Shown: positions 1 through 5,401, counted from the stretch's first letter. The stretch: 6,435 nt of DNA from an uncultured Hymenobacter sp. (GCA_937871705.1 CALMOO010000138.1:1-6435), one strand, 5' to 3'. Made by a program: numbers and translations. The notes: a model not told the origin generated them from the sequence alone.

Positions 1-20
1 CCCTGCACCTTACTGTCATC

Positions 21-356
21 ATGAGCACCTCCTCATCTACTCCCGACATCTACGCCGAGTTCAAGCACGACGTTAATATGACAGCTAGCGAGCTGGAAAG
101 CTGGCTTAAAACCAAAGAGTCAGCGTCAGTAGGCCAAGATAGCGGCAACGGCGAAAGCATCGGCCACCAGTCGGGCGAGCATATAATTCGCATCTTGCAC
201 AAGAAAAAGGCCGATATTACCCCCGACGATGAAACTCACATGCACAAAGTGCATTCCTACGTGAGCCGCCACTCGGCTCAGCGCCCGCACGGCGACATCG
301 AGCACACGCGCTGGCGCTACTCGCTCATGAACTGGGGCCACGACCCGCTGAAATAG
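21..356 (+). CDS. DUF3140 family protein
   Basis: Small soluble protein of 111 residues with no signal peptide, membrane segment or cysteine. I recognise it by overall pattern as DUF3140, a family without an assigned biochemical role. The hallmarks are VNMTASELESWL (residues 18-29), a glycine/serine-rich block with SVGQ, GESIGH and SG (36-52), HMHKVHSYVSRHSAQRP in the C-terminal half, and the terminal WRYSLMNWGHDPLK that ends exactly at the stop. The full family length appears to be present. Charged, His-rich and Trp-rich conserved positions would fit a nucleic-acid- or ligand-binding domain, but that is inference. The ATG at 21 is preceded by only 20 bases, so its promoter and any upstream operon partner are not visible. 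The heptamer-repeat spacer begins 11 bases after the stop. Confidence 0.85.
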   Translation: MSTSSSTPDIYAEFKHDVNMTASELESWLKTKESASVGQDSGNGESIGHQSGEHIIRILHKKKADITPDDETHMHKVHSYVSRHSAQRPHGDIEHTRWRYSLMNWGHDPLK

Positions 357-366
357 TTATGGGCTG

Positions 367-465
367 TGAATTGAAATTTATGAATAACTGGGCGTCAGCC
401 GCTCTTACGTGCGTACCTTACCCGTTCTACAATTCATAATTTCTAACTCATAATTCATAATTCCA
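367..465. repeat. Head-to-head heptamer repeat element (copy 1)
   Basis: The spacer between the DUF3140 gene and cbpA holds three consecutive heptamers on the plus strand (367-387: TGAATTG, a degenerate unit, TGAATAA). A unique core follows (388-430). Five heptamers then lie in the opposite sense (431-465), reading AATTCAT or close variants on plus, which is TGAATTA in tandem on minus. The array stops six bases before the cbpA start codon. A 12-13-base inverted match (attcata-atttc) links the two arms. The same design occurs at 3751-3836. It could be a short intergenic repeat family, a folded RNA leader or a regulator-binding array; the sequence does not decide. The promoter of cbpA should lie in or near this region, but I see no exact TAnnTTTG. 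Confidence 0.6.
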
Positions 466-471
466 AATACC

Positions 472-1425
472 ATGGATTATAAGGATTATTATAAAACGCT
501 TGGGGTAGAGAAAACCGCCACCACCGAGCAGATTAAGAAGGCCTACCGCAAGCTGGCGCGTCAATATCACCCCGATGTGAACCCCAACGATGCGACAGCC
601 GAGCAGAAATTTAAGGAAGTAAACGAGGCGAATGAAGTGCTTTCGGACGCCGAGAAGCGGCAGAAATACGACCAGTTTGGCGCCGACTACCAGCGCTACC
701 AGCAGGCAGGCACGGCCGGCGCCGGCCGCGGGCCTGGAGGTTTCGACTGGGGCCAGTATGCCCAAGGCGGCGGGGCTGGCGGCTTTGGGGGGGGTAGCAA
801 CCCGTTTGGCGATGCTGATGGCGCCGATTTTTCCGACTTCTTCAGCTCCCTCTTTGGCAGCATGGGCGGTGGGCAGGCGGGCGGCAGCCGCGGCACGCGC
901 CCCGGCGCCGGCGGCGACTACCAGGCCGAGCTGGAACTGACGCTGGAAGAAGCCTACCACGGCGGCCCGCGCACGCTCGCGGTGCAGGGCAAGAACCTGC
1001 GCATCACCATTCAGCCGGGAGTGGCCGACGGCCAAACCATCCGGCTGCGCGACCAGGGCGCGCCCGGCCGCAACGGCGGCCCCAATGGCTCGCTGCTTAT
1101 CACGTTCCGCATCTTGCCCGACGCGCGCTACGTGCGCACCGGCGACGACCTCACCCAGGATGTGCCCGTGAGCCTCTACCGTGCCTTGCTCGGCGGCGAG
1201 CAAACCGTAGAAACACTGAGCGGCACCGTTAAAATTAAAATCAAGCCTGAGAGCACCAACGGCACCCGCCTGCGCCTGCGTGGCAAAGGCTTCCCCGTGT
1301 ACCGCGAAGCGGGCCAGTTTGGCGACCTCTACTTGCGCCTGAGTGTGCAGCTGCCTCAGCACCTTACCGACCAAGAGAAAGACCTCATCAAGCAACTCGC
1401 CCAGCTGCGCAACGAGGAAGTGTAA
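472..1425 (+). CDS. cbpA: CbpA-type J-domain co-chaperone
   Basis: Hsp40 co-chaperone that stimulates the ATPase of DnaK and delivers unfolded clients to it in the cytoplasm. Its 317 residues begin with a full J domain (about 4-70) carrying the HPD tripeptide at 33-35 and the KAYRKLARQYHPD and YDQFG motifs. A long Gly/Phe-rich linker (about 71-147, with FDWGQYAQGGG and DFFSSLFGSMGGG) follows. Two beta-rich client-binding domains come next (about 148-305, including ITIQPGVADGQTIRLRDQGAP and RLRGKGFP). The cysteine-rich zinc finger of true DnaJ is absent, and the protein has no cysteine at all, which makes it a class B, CbpA-like protein. The start at MDYKDYY is the usual family N terminus. The cbpM gene lies 26 bases downstream, so co-transcription is likely. 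No CIRCE-like heat-shock operator is seen upstream. The family assignment is secure; the symbol cbpA rather than a generic dnaJ-like name leans on the cbpM neighbour. Confidence 0.93.
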   Translation: MDYKDYYKTLGVEKTATTEQIKKAYRKLARQYHPDVNPNDATAEQKFKEVNEANEVLSDAEKRQKYDQFGADYQRYQQAGTAGAGRGPGGFDWGQYAQGGGAGGFGGGSNPFGDADGADFSDFFSSLFGSMGGGQAGGSRGTRPGAGGDYQAELELTLEEAYHGGPRTLAVQGKNLRITIQPGVADGQTIRLRDQGAPGRNGGPNGSLLITFRILPDARYVRTGDDLTQDVPVSLYRALLGGEQTVETLSGTVKIKIKPESTNGTRLRLRGKGFPVYREAGQFGDLYLRLSVQLPQHLTDQEKDLIKQLAQLRNEEV

Positions 1426-1451
1426 AGTATTGCTTCTAAACTCTATCTGCT

Positions 1452-1778
1452 ATGGAAACCCACGTATTAGTACTCTCTTTTCAGGAAATTGATACCCGCT
1501 ATGGCCTGGGCCGCGCCGAGCTGCACCAGTTTCTGGAGCTTGGATTAGTGCGTCCTGCCTCGGCGCCCGATGCCGTCGAGGTCGAAGAGCCCGACGAGCT
1601 ATTACCCCGCCTGGCCCGCCTGCACCACGGCCTGGGCCTGGCCCCCGAAGCCATCGACGTGGTGCTGTTCATGCGCCAGCGCTTGCTGCGCCTACAAACG
1701 GCGCTAGCCCGCGAAACGGCGCGAGCGCGCGAGTTAGAGCGGTTTATTACGGGTGCCGGGCCGTTGCTGGAGGGGTAG
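1452..1778 (+). CDS. cbpM: CbpM-like chaperone modulator
   Basis: 108-residue protein resembling CbpM, the modulator that in E. coli binds the J domain of CbpA and restrains its co-chaperone activity. The N-terminal half looks like a MerR-type winged-helix fold: a beta start (VLVLSFQEI), then a helix-turn-helix-like GLGRAELHQFLELGLVRP (18-35). Next come the LPRLARLHHGLGLAPEAIDVVLFM region (about 50-73) and an amphipathic, Arg/Leu/Glu-rich helix (about 74-98) likely to form a coiled coil. The position directly behind cbpA is the strongest functional evidence. The ATG at 1452 lacks a Shine-Dalgarno sequence, as do the other genes here. The closest alternative is a stand-alone MerR-like DNA-binding protein, which I consider less likely because CbpM proteins share the fold without being classical repressors. 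Confidence 0.82.
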   Translation: METHVLVLSFQEIDTRYGLGRAELHQFLELGLVRPASAPDAVEVEEPDELLPRLARLHHGLGLAPEAIDVVLFMRQRLLRLQTALARETARARELERFITGAGPLLEG

Positions 1779-1813
1779 CAAATACCAAAAAGTACTTGCC
1801 TCGGAATATAACA

Positions 1814-1832
1814 CGTAAAGCGAGCGCTTACG
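1814..1832. terminator. Possible bidirectional terminator stem-loop
   Basis: In the 69-base spacer between the converging cbpM and ZIP genes, CGTAAAGC at 1814-1821 pairs with GCTTACG at 1826-1832 through seven base pairs, with one bulged A and a four-base loop (gagc). A moderately A/T-rich tract follows on the plus side (acacttttctta) and an A-rich tract lies on the other side (ataccaaaaagta). The placement between convergent genes fits a shared transcription end. The stem is short and the U-tracts are imperfect, so the call is tentative. Confidence 0.35.
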
Positions 1833-1847
1833 ATAAATACACTTTTC

Positions 1848-2603
1848 TTATGCATTCCCTACCCCCAGCGCCAGCAGTAAGCCGGCCAGCGTGGCACCCA
1901 GCTTGGGCCAGTTGAGGCGGTGCTCGGGGCTAGTTTCGAAGAGAATAGTAGTCGAAACGTGCAGAAAATTACCGGCCACAAACCCCAGCAACGCCGCGTA
2001 GATGCCGCTGCCTAGCAGCTGCGTCAGCACCACATAGTTGCTAAATACCAGCCCGGCCGGCGAGGCCAGCGCAAATAGCAGCAGCCACGGCCACACCCGG
2101 CTAAATGTGCCTAGGCGCAGCCGTAGCAACGTGGCCAAAGCCACTGCGGCCGGAATGTGGTGCAGCGCTACGCCCAGCACGATGGCGTAGAAGTTGCGGC
2201 CTACTTCGCCACTACCCCCATTTTTAACGAGAATGCTGCCTTCGAGCAACGAGTGCACGATGAGGGCCAGCAACAGCAAGCCGGGTAAGCGGCCGCGCTC
2301 CTGAGCGCTCGGGCCGCCTGGGTGCACGTGCACATGGCCATGCTCAATGCCTTGCGAGAGCAACTCCAGCAATAGTTGCCCGAAAAAACCTGCTAGCACC
2401 CAGTAGCCGACCTGGTGTGGTTGGTCGGGTAGCAAGGTTAGGGCTTCAGGTAGCAAGTGCGTAATTGTCAGCGCAAACAGGTAAGCACCGCTAAAGGCCA
2501 GCATTGGTTTGAGCCACTGCGCGGTGCGAGCCGCTGGCACCACACCTACTAGTCCGCCCGCCCCCAGCACCGTCGCGGTCAAGAGTAAAATAGCAACCCA
2601 CAT
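1848..2603 (-). CDS. ZIP family divalent metal transporter
   Basis: Inner-membrane metal permease of the ZIP family, probably importing zinc or a related divalent cation. The 251 residues are almost entirely hydrophobic, with about eight predicted transmembrane segments. Family signs are HLLPEAL near the end of helix 2 (49-55), a histidine-rich cytoplasmic-type loop HGHVHVH (88-94), HSLLEG in the fourth helix (117-122) and HHIPAA in the fifth (148-153). In classical ZIPs the helix-5 motif is HxxPEG or HxxPHE, so the acidic ligand after proline is replaced by alanine here. I recall similar HKIPxA forms in other Bacteroidota ZIPs, which would make this a subfamily trait. The ATG at 2603 gives a sensible first helix (WVAILLLTATVLGAGGLV). 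A 52-bp perfect palindrome sits 14 bases upstream and may regulate the gene. The substrate cannot be settled from sequence. Confidence 0.88.
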   Translation of the reverse strand: MWVAILLLTATVLGAGGLVGVVPAARTAQWLKPMLAFSGAYLFALTITHLLPEALTLLPDQPHQVGYWVLAGFFGQLLLELLSQGIEHGHVHVHPGGPSAQERGRLPGLLLLALIVHSLLEGSILVKNGGSGEVGRNFYAIVLGVALHHIPAAVALATLLRLRLGTFSRVWPWLLLFALASPAGLVFSNYVVLTQLLGSGIYAALLGFVAGNFLHVSTTILFETSPEHRLNWPKLGATLAGLLLALGVGNA

Positions 2604-2617
2604 AAGCTACTAAACAC

Positions 2618-2669
2618 ACGTAAGTGCAACAATGTTGTGGAATATTCCACAACATTGTTGCACTTACGT
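2618..2669. repeat. Perfect 52-bp palindrome
   Basis: The arms 2618-2643 and 2644-2669 are exact reverse complements over 26 bases with no spacer; the centre is GGAAT/ATTCC. The symmetry ends abruptly on both sides (C at 2617, T at 2670). It lies between the stop of the lipoprotein gene (2718) and the ZIP start (2603), both on the minus strand. As RNA it would form a very long hairpin of about 24 pairs. As DNA it is a large dyad fit for a multimeric regulator. There is no clear U-run after it in the minus direction, which argues against a simple intrinsic terminator. Confidence 0.97.
2625..2662 (-). promoter_or_regulatory. Candidate metal-regulator (Zur/Fur-like) operator
   Basis: Each arm of the palindrome contains a 15-base 7-1-7 dyad of the geometry used by Fur-family repressors: TGCAACA-A-TGTTGTG at 2625-2639 and its mirror CACAACA-T-TGTTGCA at 2648-2662. 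Five of the seven half-site positions are symmetric within each dyad. Two such sites placed symmetrically in front of a ZIP transporter gene suggest zinc-responsive repression by Zur. That is inference: no regulator gene is in the window and I cannot confirm the Bacteroidota Zur consensus here. Confidence 0.35.
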
Positions 2670-2717
2670 TAATGAGCTTCGACAGGTTAATTGCCGAAGG
2701 CTGGCACTGGGTTGCGC

Positions 2718-3077
2718 TTAGTGTTCATTGCGCTTGCCGGTGGCCATGGTGTCGGACTGCGACGAGCTGCCGCTTTTCACGCTCTTGCGGGCGTTTTCCG
2801 GCTTAGTGTCGGCGCTCATCACAGCACCAGCACTTGGGGCGGGGCGGCGGTCGAGGTTAGCGCCGCCCAGCACTGGCTGCGGAGCTTCGATGGCGCCACC
2901 CTTCGACTGGTCGGGGGCAGCAGAGGTCTTTTGGTCGAAGTTGTCGCTGGTGCGGGTGCCGGGGGGTACCATATCGAGCGATACTTTCTGGTCGGGGCGC
3001 CAATCGGAGGGCTCGCTGCTGCAAGAAGCGAGGAAAAGCAAGGCAGCCGGGGCCAGCAGAAGAAGCGGCTTTTTCAT
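2718..3077 (-). CDS. Small putative lipoprotein, unknown function
   Basis: 119-residue protein I do not recognise. It opens with a typical lipoprotein signal: MKK, a hydrophobic stretch (PLLLLAPAALLFLA) and the lipobox LASC with Cys19 as the lipidation site. The mature part is short, hydrophilic and low in complexity. It is rich in Ser, Pro, Asp and Lys (for example SSEPSDWRPDQK, then SVKSGSSSQSD near the end), with no visible catalytic motif or folded domain. It may be an envelope-anchored disordered peptide. The start at 3077 is preferred over the ATG at 3104 because it places MKK directly before the signal. The gene follows the YcxB-like gene by 44 bases. A near-consensus AACCTTTG at 3109-3102 on the minus strand could be a -10-type promoter element giving a short leader, so the gene may be transcribed separately. 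Confidence 0.72.
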   Translation of the reverse strand: MKKPLLLLAPAALLFLASCSSEPSDWRPDQKVSLDMVPPGTRTSDNFDQKTSAAPDQSKGGAIEAPQPVLGGANLDRRPAPSAGAVMSADTKPENARKSVKSGSSSQSDTMATGKRNEH

Positions 3078-3121
3078 AAAAACGGGTAGTAAACGGGAAT
3101 ACAAAGGTTATTTCTGCACTT

Positions 3122-3745
3122 TTACGCAGCCGGCGCGGCATCGGCCACCAAGCCTTTGCGGCGCAAAAGTGCTTCAAACAGCTTGCGGTCGTTGTCGTTA
3201 TTGAACAAGCGCAGGGGCAAATGTAAAAACACCGGCACATCGAACGTGCGCGCCAGCCACTGGCGCCAGGGGGCCATATCGGCGGGCGGCACGCCCGGCT
3301 TGAGGTAGAGGAGGTAAGCGTCGGGCTCGCGGCGCACACGGGCAATCTGGTCCCAGGGCAGGGCCATGGCCTTTTGCTCGGTCTGGCGCATGATGAGCTG
3401 GCGCTGGTCCATCTCGTAGTTCATGCGCTCAAACAGGGGCTTGCTCTGCTCCATCTGGGTGATGCCCGTAATCTGGGCCGAGCGCAGCAGCACGTACAAA
3501 ATGGTGAGCACCGCGCTCAGTGCCAACCACCACCACGAATGCCAAATAATGGCCGGCAGCAGCCCAATGGCAAACGGAATTGTGGCATACCACCACTCCT
3601 TGCGCCACACCTCGGCCATGGCCAGGTTGGTATAGGTGTTGGTATCGAACTGGTATTTCTTGGTTTTGATAGTGCCGGGGGCGGGCTGCTGTGGCTGCTG
3701 CTGGCGGTAGCCGCTACCCCCACCGCGTTGGTTGGGTTGGTTCAT
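3122..3745 (-). CDS. YcxB-like membrane protein
   Basis: 207-residue protein with a low-complexity Gln/Pro/Gly-rich N terminus (about 4-25). Two closely spaced, Trp-rich transmembrane segments follow (about 52-68 and 71-87, separated by a short HS turn). The C-terminal part, about 120 residues, is cytoplasmic-type and soluble. The arrangement, with the phrase LPWDQIARVRREPDAYLLYL (129-148) and a final DVPVFLHLPLRLF plus a KLFEALLRRKGL helix, resembles the YcxB-like family, whose role is unknown. That resemblance is by memory of pattern and is moderate. I chose the ATG at 3745 over 3784: the extra 13 residues would be encoded by the heptamer-repeat spacer and look non-coding. The gene lies downstream of nadC, across the repeat element, and upstream of the lipoprotein gene. 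Confidence 0.75.
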   Translation of the reverse strand: MNQPNQRGGGSGYRQQQPQQPAPGTIKTKKYQFDTNTYTNLAMAEVWRKEWWYATIPFAIGLLPAIIWHSWWWLALSAVLTILYVLLRSAQITGITQMEQSKPLFERMNYEMDQRQLIMRQTEQKAMALPWDQIARVRREPDAYLLYLKPGVPPADMAPWRQWLARTFDVPVFLHLPLRLFNNDNDRKLFEALLRRKGLVADAAPAA

Positions 3746-3750
3746 AATAG

Positions 3751-3836
3751 TGATTAATGACTGCTGACTACTGATTGATGACAACTTACCGAACTGTCAT
3801 AAAGGGCATTAGTCACCAGTCATCAGTAAGTAGTCA
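3751..3836. repeat. Head-to-head heptamer repeat element (copy 2)
   Basis: Five exact-length heptamers of consensus TGAYTNN run in tandem on the plus strand from 3751 to 3785 (TGATTAA first, then TGACTGC; the fifth, TGACAAC, departs from the consensus). After a 23-base core (3786-3808), four heptamers of the same type run on the minus strand from 3836 to 3809 (TGACTAC first; one unit starts TTA). The arms also align as an imperfect inverted repeat, 22 of 28 positions between 3755-3782 and 3812-3839. The element begins six bases after the nadC stop and ends five bases before the YcxB-like start codon, so it fills the whole spacer. As RNA it could fold into a long imperfect hairpin acting as a terminator or processing site. 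Confidence 0.65.
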
Positions 3837-3841
3837 TTAGA

Positions 3842-4711
3842 TTAATACGCTTTCAGGCTTAAATCGAGGCTGCCGGCCGAATGGGTGAGCGCGCCGACCG
3901 AAATAAAGTCAACACCCGTGGCGGCTACCTCGGCAATAGTTTGCTCGGTGATGCCGCCGCTGGCTTCGAGGGGTAGGCGGCCGGCCACCAGGGCCACGGC
4001 CTCGCGCAGTTGGGCGGGGGCCATGTTGTCGAGCATGATGCGGGCGATTCCACCGGCATCGAGAGCCTGCTGCACTTCGGCCAGGGTGCGGGTCTCGACC
4101 TCGATGGGCAGCTGGCGGCCGGTGCGCCGCAGATACTCGTGGGTGGCCTGCACGGCCTGAGCGATGCCGCCCGCGTAGTCGACGTGGTTATCCTTGAGGA
4201 TAATCATGTCGAAAAGTCCGTAGCGATGATTGACGCCACCACCGATGAGCACCGCCCACTTCTCGCAGAGGCGGAAGTTGGGGGTAGTCTTGCGGGTATC
4301 GAGCAGCTTGGCGCGGGTGCCGGCCAGCAGGCTCGTGAGGTGGGCCGTGTAGGTAGCGATGCCGCTCATGCGCTGCATACAGTTGAGCACCAGCCGCTCG
4401 GCAGTGAGAATGCTGCGCGCCGGACCCTCCACCGTAAAGGCGAGGTCGCCGTGGCGCACGTGGGCGCCGTCTTCAAGCAGCACTTGCACGTGCAGGGCCG
4501 GGTCTACTTCCTCAAAAATTAACTGAGCCAGCGCTACGCCAGCCAGCACGCCATCGGCTTTTACGAGCAGGTGGGCGCGGTTGTGGGCATCGGCCGGAAT
4601 GGCAGCCAGCGCCGAGTGGTCGCCGTCGCCCACATCTTCGGCCAGGGCCGTGCGGATGAAGGTAGTGAGCGCCTCAGGCGTGAGATAGGGAGCGGGGTAG
4701 GGCGGTAGCAC
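3842..4711 (-). CDS. nadC: Nicotinate-nucleotide pyrophosphorylase (carboxylating)
   Basis: Quinolinate phosphoribosyltransferase (EC 2.4.2.19). It converts quinolinate and PRPP to nicotinate mononucleotide, CO2 and pyrophosphate in de novo NAD synthesis, in the cytoplasm. The 289 residues carry the whole family signature: ALAEDVGDGDHS near the N terminus, ERLVLNCMQRMSGIAT (about 105-120), DTRKTTPNFR (138-147), GGGVNHRYGLFD (157-168), LKDNH (172-176), EVETRTL, LDNM (227-230), LEASGGI (248-254) and ISVGALTHS (270-278). The expected phosphate- and quinolinate-binding Arg/Lys/His residues (R106, R140, K141, H162, R163, K173) are present. A longer frame opens with GTG at 4732. I prefer the GTG at 4711 because a TACCTTTG promoter element overlaps the extra seven codons and family similarity begins near PYLTPEAL. 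Neither start has a Shine-Dalgarno sequence. nadA and nadB are not in the window. Confidence 0.95.
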   Translation of the reverse strand: MLPPYPAPYLTPEALTTFIRTALAEDVGDGDHSALAAIPADAHNRAHLLVKADGVLAGVALAQLIFEEVDPALHVQVLLEDGAHVRHGDLAFTVEGPARSILTAERLVLNCMQRMSGIATYTAHLTSLLAGTRAKLLDTRKTTPNFRLCEKWAVLIGGGVNHRYGLFDMIILKDNHVDYAGGIAQAVQATHEYLRRTGRQLPIEVETRTLAEVQQALDAGGIARIMLDNMAPAQLREAVALVAGRLPLEASGGITEQTIAEVAATGVDFISVGALTHSAGSLDLSLKAY

Positions 4712-4715
4712 GGCG

Positions 4716-4742
4716 CAAAGGTACGCCCGCACTTTGCCGCAA
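4716..4742 (-). promoter_or_regulatory. Candidate Bacteroidota promoter of nadC
   Basis: TACCTTTG at 4723-4716 matches the Bacteroidota -7 consensus TAnnTTTG exactly. A TTG at 4742-4740, sixteen bases upstream, could serve as the -33 element, at slightly short spacing. The predicted transcription start falls at or next to the GTG at 4711, four bases after the element. The layout matches that before gpmI base for base in spacing. It implies an independent nadC transcript with almost no leader. Confidence 0.5.
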
Positions 4743-4746
4743 TGCG

Positions 4747-4808
4747 AAACTCCGTTTCACGTTCTGGCGCCAGCACGTGCCTGGCAACTCGGAACAGAAA
4801 CGGAGCTT
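4747..4808 (-). terminator. Compound stem-loop between DUF4783 gene and nadC
   Basis: CTCCGTTTC at 4750-4758 pairs with GAAACGGAG at 4797-4805. After a small internal loop, GTTC (4761-4764) pairs with GAAC (4792-4795), and inside that GCCAG (4769-4773) pairs with CTGGC (4781-4785). Read on the minus strand it follows the DUF4783 stop by about 30 bases and precedes the nadC promoter, where a terminator would be expected. The tract after the stem (GTTTCGCATT) is only weakly U-rich, so it may instead be a processing or stability element. Confidence 0.4.
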
Positions 4809-4835
4809 ATTGACTGGCCAAAGACCAGCTGAGTG

Positions 4836-5240
4836 TTATTCTTTTGTGAAATCCAGCTTGTCAATAGCTGGGGCCGACTGGTTGGCTTTAAGCCGGATGA
4901 ACACCTGATAAGTGCCAACTTTGCCCGTGTAGCGGCCGATAGCGTAAGGAATTCCGTCGGGGCTAGCGCCCTGGTGCACAATCTCGAATTTGCTGGGGGC
5001 ATTCTTGGTAAAGAAATTCTTCATTACCAGCTCCGTCTGGGTAGCATTGTAATTTTGGTTATCACCGTCGAAGCCCACCTCGATGGAAGGGGCTAAATAC
5101 TGCGCTAAGTCGTGCGCCGACCCATTAGCAATGGCCGAGCGCACCGTTGATAGCTGGTCACCACCCTGCGCTTGCGCGCCTAATAAGGCAGTTAGCAACA
5201 ACCAACCGCATAGCACTACTTTCGTAAAAATTAGTCTCAT
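4836..5240 (-). CDS. DUF4783 family secreted protein
   Basis: 134-residue exported protein. It has a signal peptide (MRLIFTK, hydrophobic core to about residue 21, likely cleavage after AQA at 24) and a mature domain of about 110 residues. The domain pattern fits DUF4783, a family known mainly from Bacteroidota and without assigned function: paired helices with TVRSAIANGSAHDLAQYL, then SIEVGFDGDNQNYN, the helix TELVMKNFFTKNAPSKFEIVHQG, and strands AIGRYTGKVGTYQVFIRLK ending in KLDFTKE. The overall shape suggests an NTF2-like cone fold (inference). There is no lipobox; the only cysteine lies within the signal. The ATG at 5240 starts the signal peptide directly. The gene lies upstream of nadC in the same direction, with a 124-base spacer containing a stem-loop, and diverges from gpmI. 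I recall DUF4783 genes beside nadC in other Bacteroidota, but no functional link is evident. Confidence 0.85.
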   Translation of the reverse strand: MRLIFTKVVLCGWLLLTALLGAQAQGGDQLSTVRSAIANGSAHDLAQYLAPSIEVGFDGDNQNYNATQTELVMKNFFTKNAPSKFEIVHQGASPDGIPYAIGRYTGKVGTYQVFIRLKANQSAPAIDKLDFTKE

Positions 5241-5389
5241 ATAAACAAGCTCCGCTAAGGGGTCAAACGCTTGTACTTTCGGTTAAAGCGAAAACTATGC
5301 CAGCCAGCAACTTTCTGACGTGATTCTGAAGGCAACGGGCACTCCTACGTAAGGAAGCGGCTCTGGGGTACAAGGCATTCTTTACAGCG

Positions 5390-5397
5390 TACTTTTG
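5390..5397 (+). promoter_or_regulatory. Candidate Bacteroidota -7 element of gpmI
   Basis: TACTTTTG matches TAnnTTTG exactly and lies four bases (CAGC) before the gpmI ATG at 5402, so the expected transcription start coincides with, or lies very near, the start codon. No convincing TTG or TTTG -33 element is visible 17-23 bases upstream. The 161-base spacer between the DUF4783 gene and gpmI (5241-5401) otherwise holds nothing I can name, and must also contain the DUF4783 promoter. Confidence 0.5.
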
Positions 5398-5401
5398 CAG
5401 C

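Noticed and set aside
367..465. Heptamer elements as CRISPR or insertion-sequence remnants
   Set aside because: Units are only 7 bases and contiguous, without spacers of CRISPR size. No cas gene, transposase fragment or target-site duplication is visible.
448..1395. Long open frame (315 codons) on the minus strand, antisense to cbpA
   Set aside because: It is the mirror of a high-GC coding gene with a clear J domain on the plus strand. Its translation is Ala/Gly/Val-rich with no recognisable motif, as expected of a shadow frame.
2618..2669. Palindrome as an intrinsic terminator of the lipoprotein gene
   Set aside because: No U-run follows the hairpin in the direction of transcription, and the structure ends only 14 bases before the next start codon. 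A terminator role is not excluded but is not the best reading.
2691..3204. Overlapping plus-strand open frames opposite the lipoprotein and membrane-protein genes
   Set aside because: The minus strand here shows a convincing signal peptide with lipobox and a separate membrane protein; the plus-strand translations show no domain or signal.
3746..3784. Earlier ATG for the YcxB-like gene at 3784
   Set aside because: The added codons fall in the heptamer repeat array and give a Ser/Gln-rich leader unlike the family; the ATG at 3745 begins outside the array.
4010..4522. Plus-strand open frame of 170 codons inside nadC
   Set aside because: It is fully contained within nadC, whose motifs are unambiguous on the minus strand.
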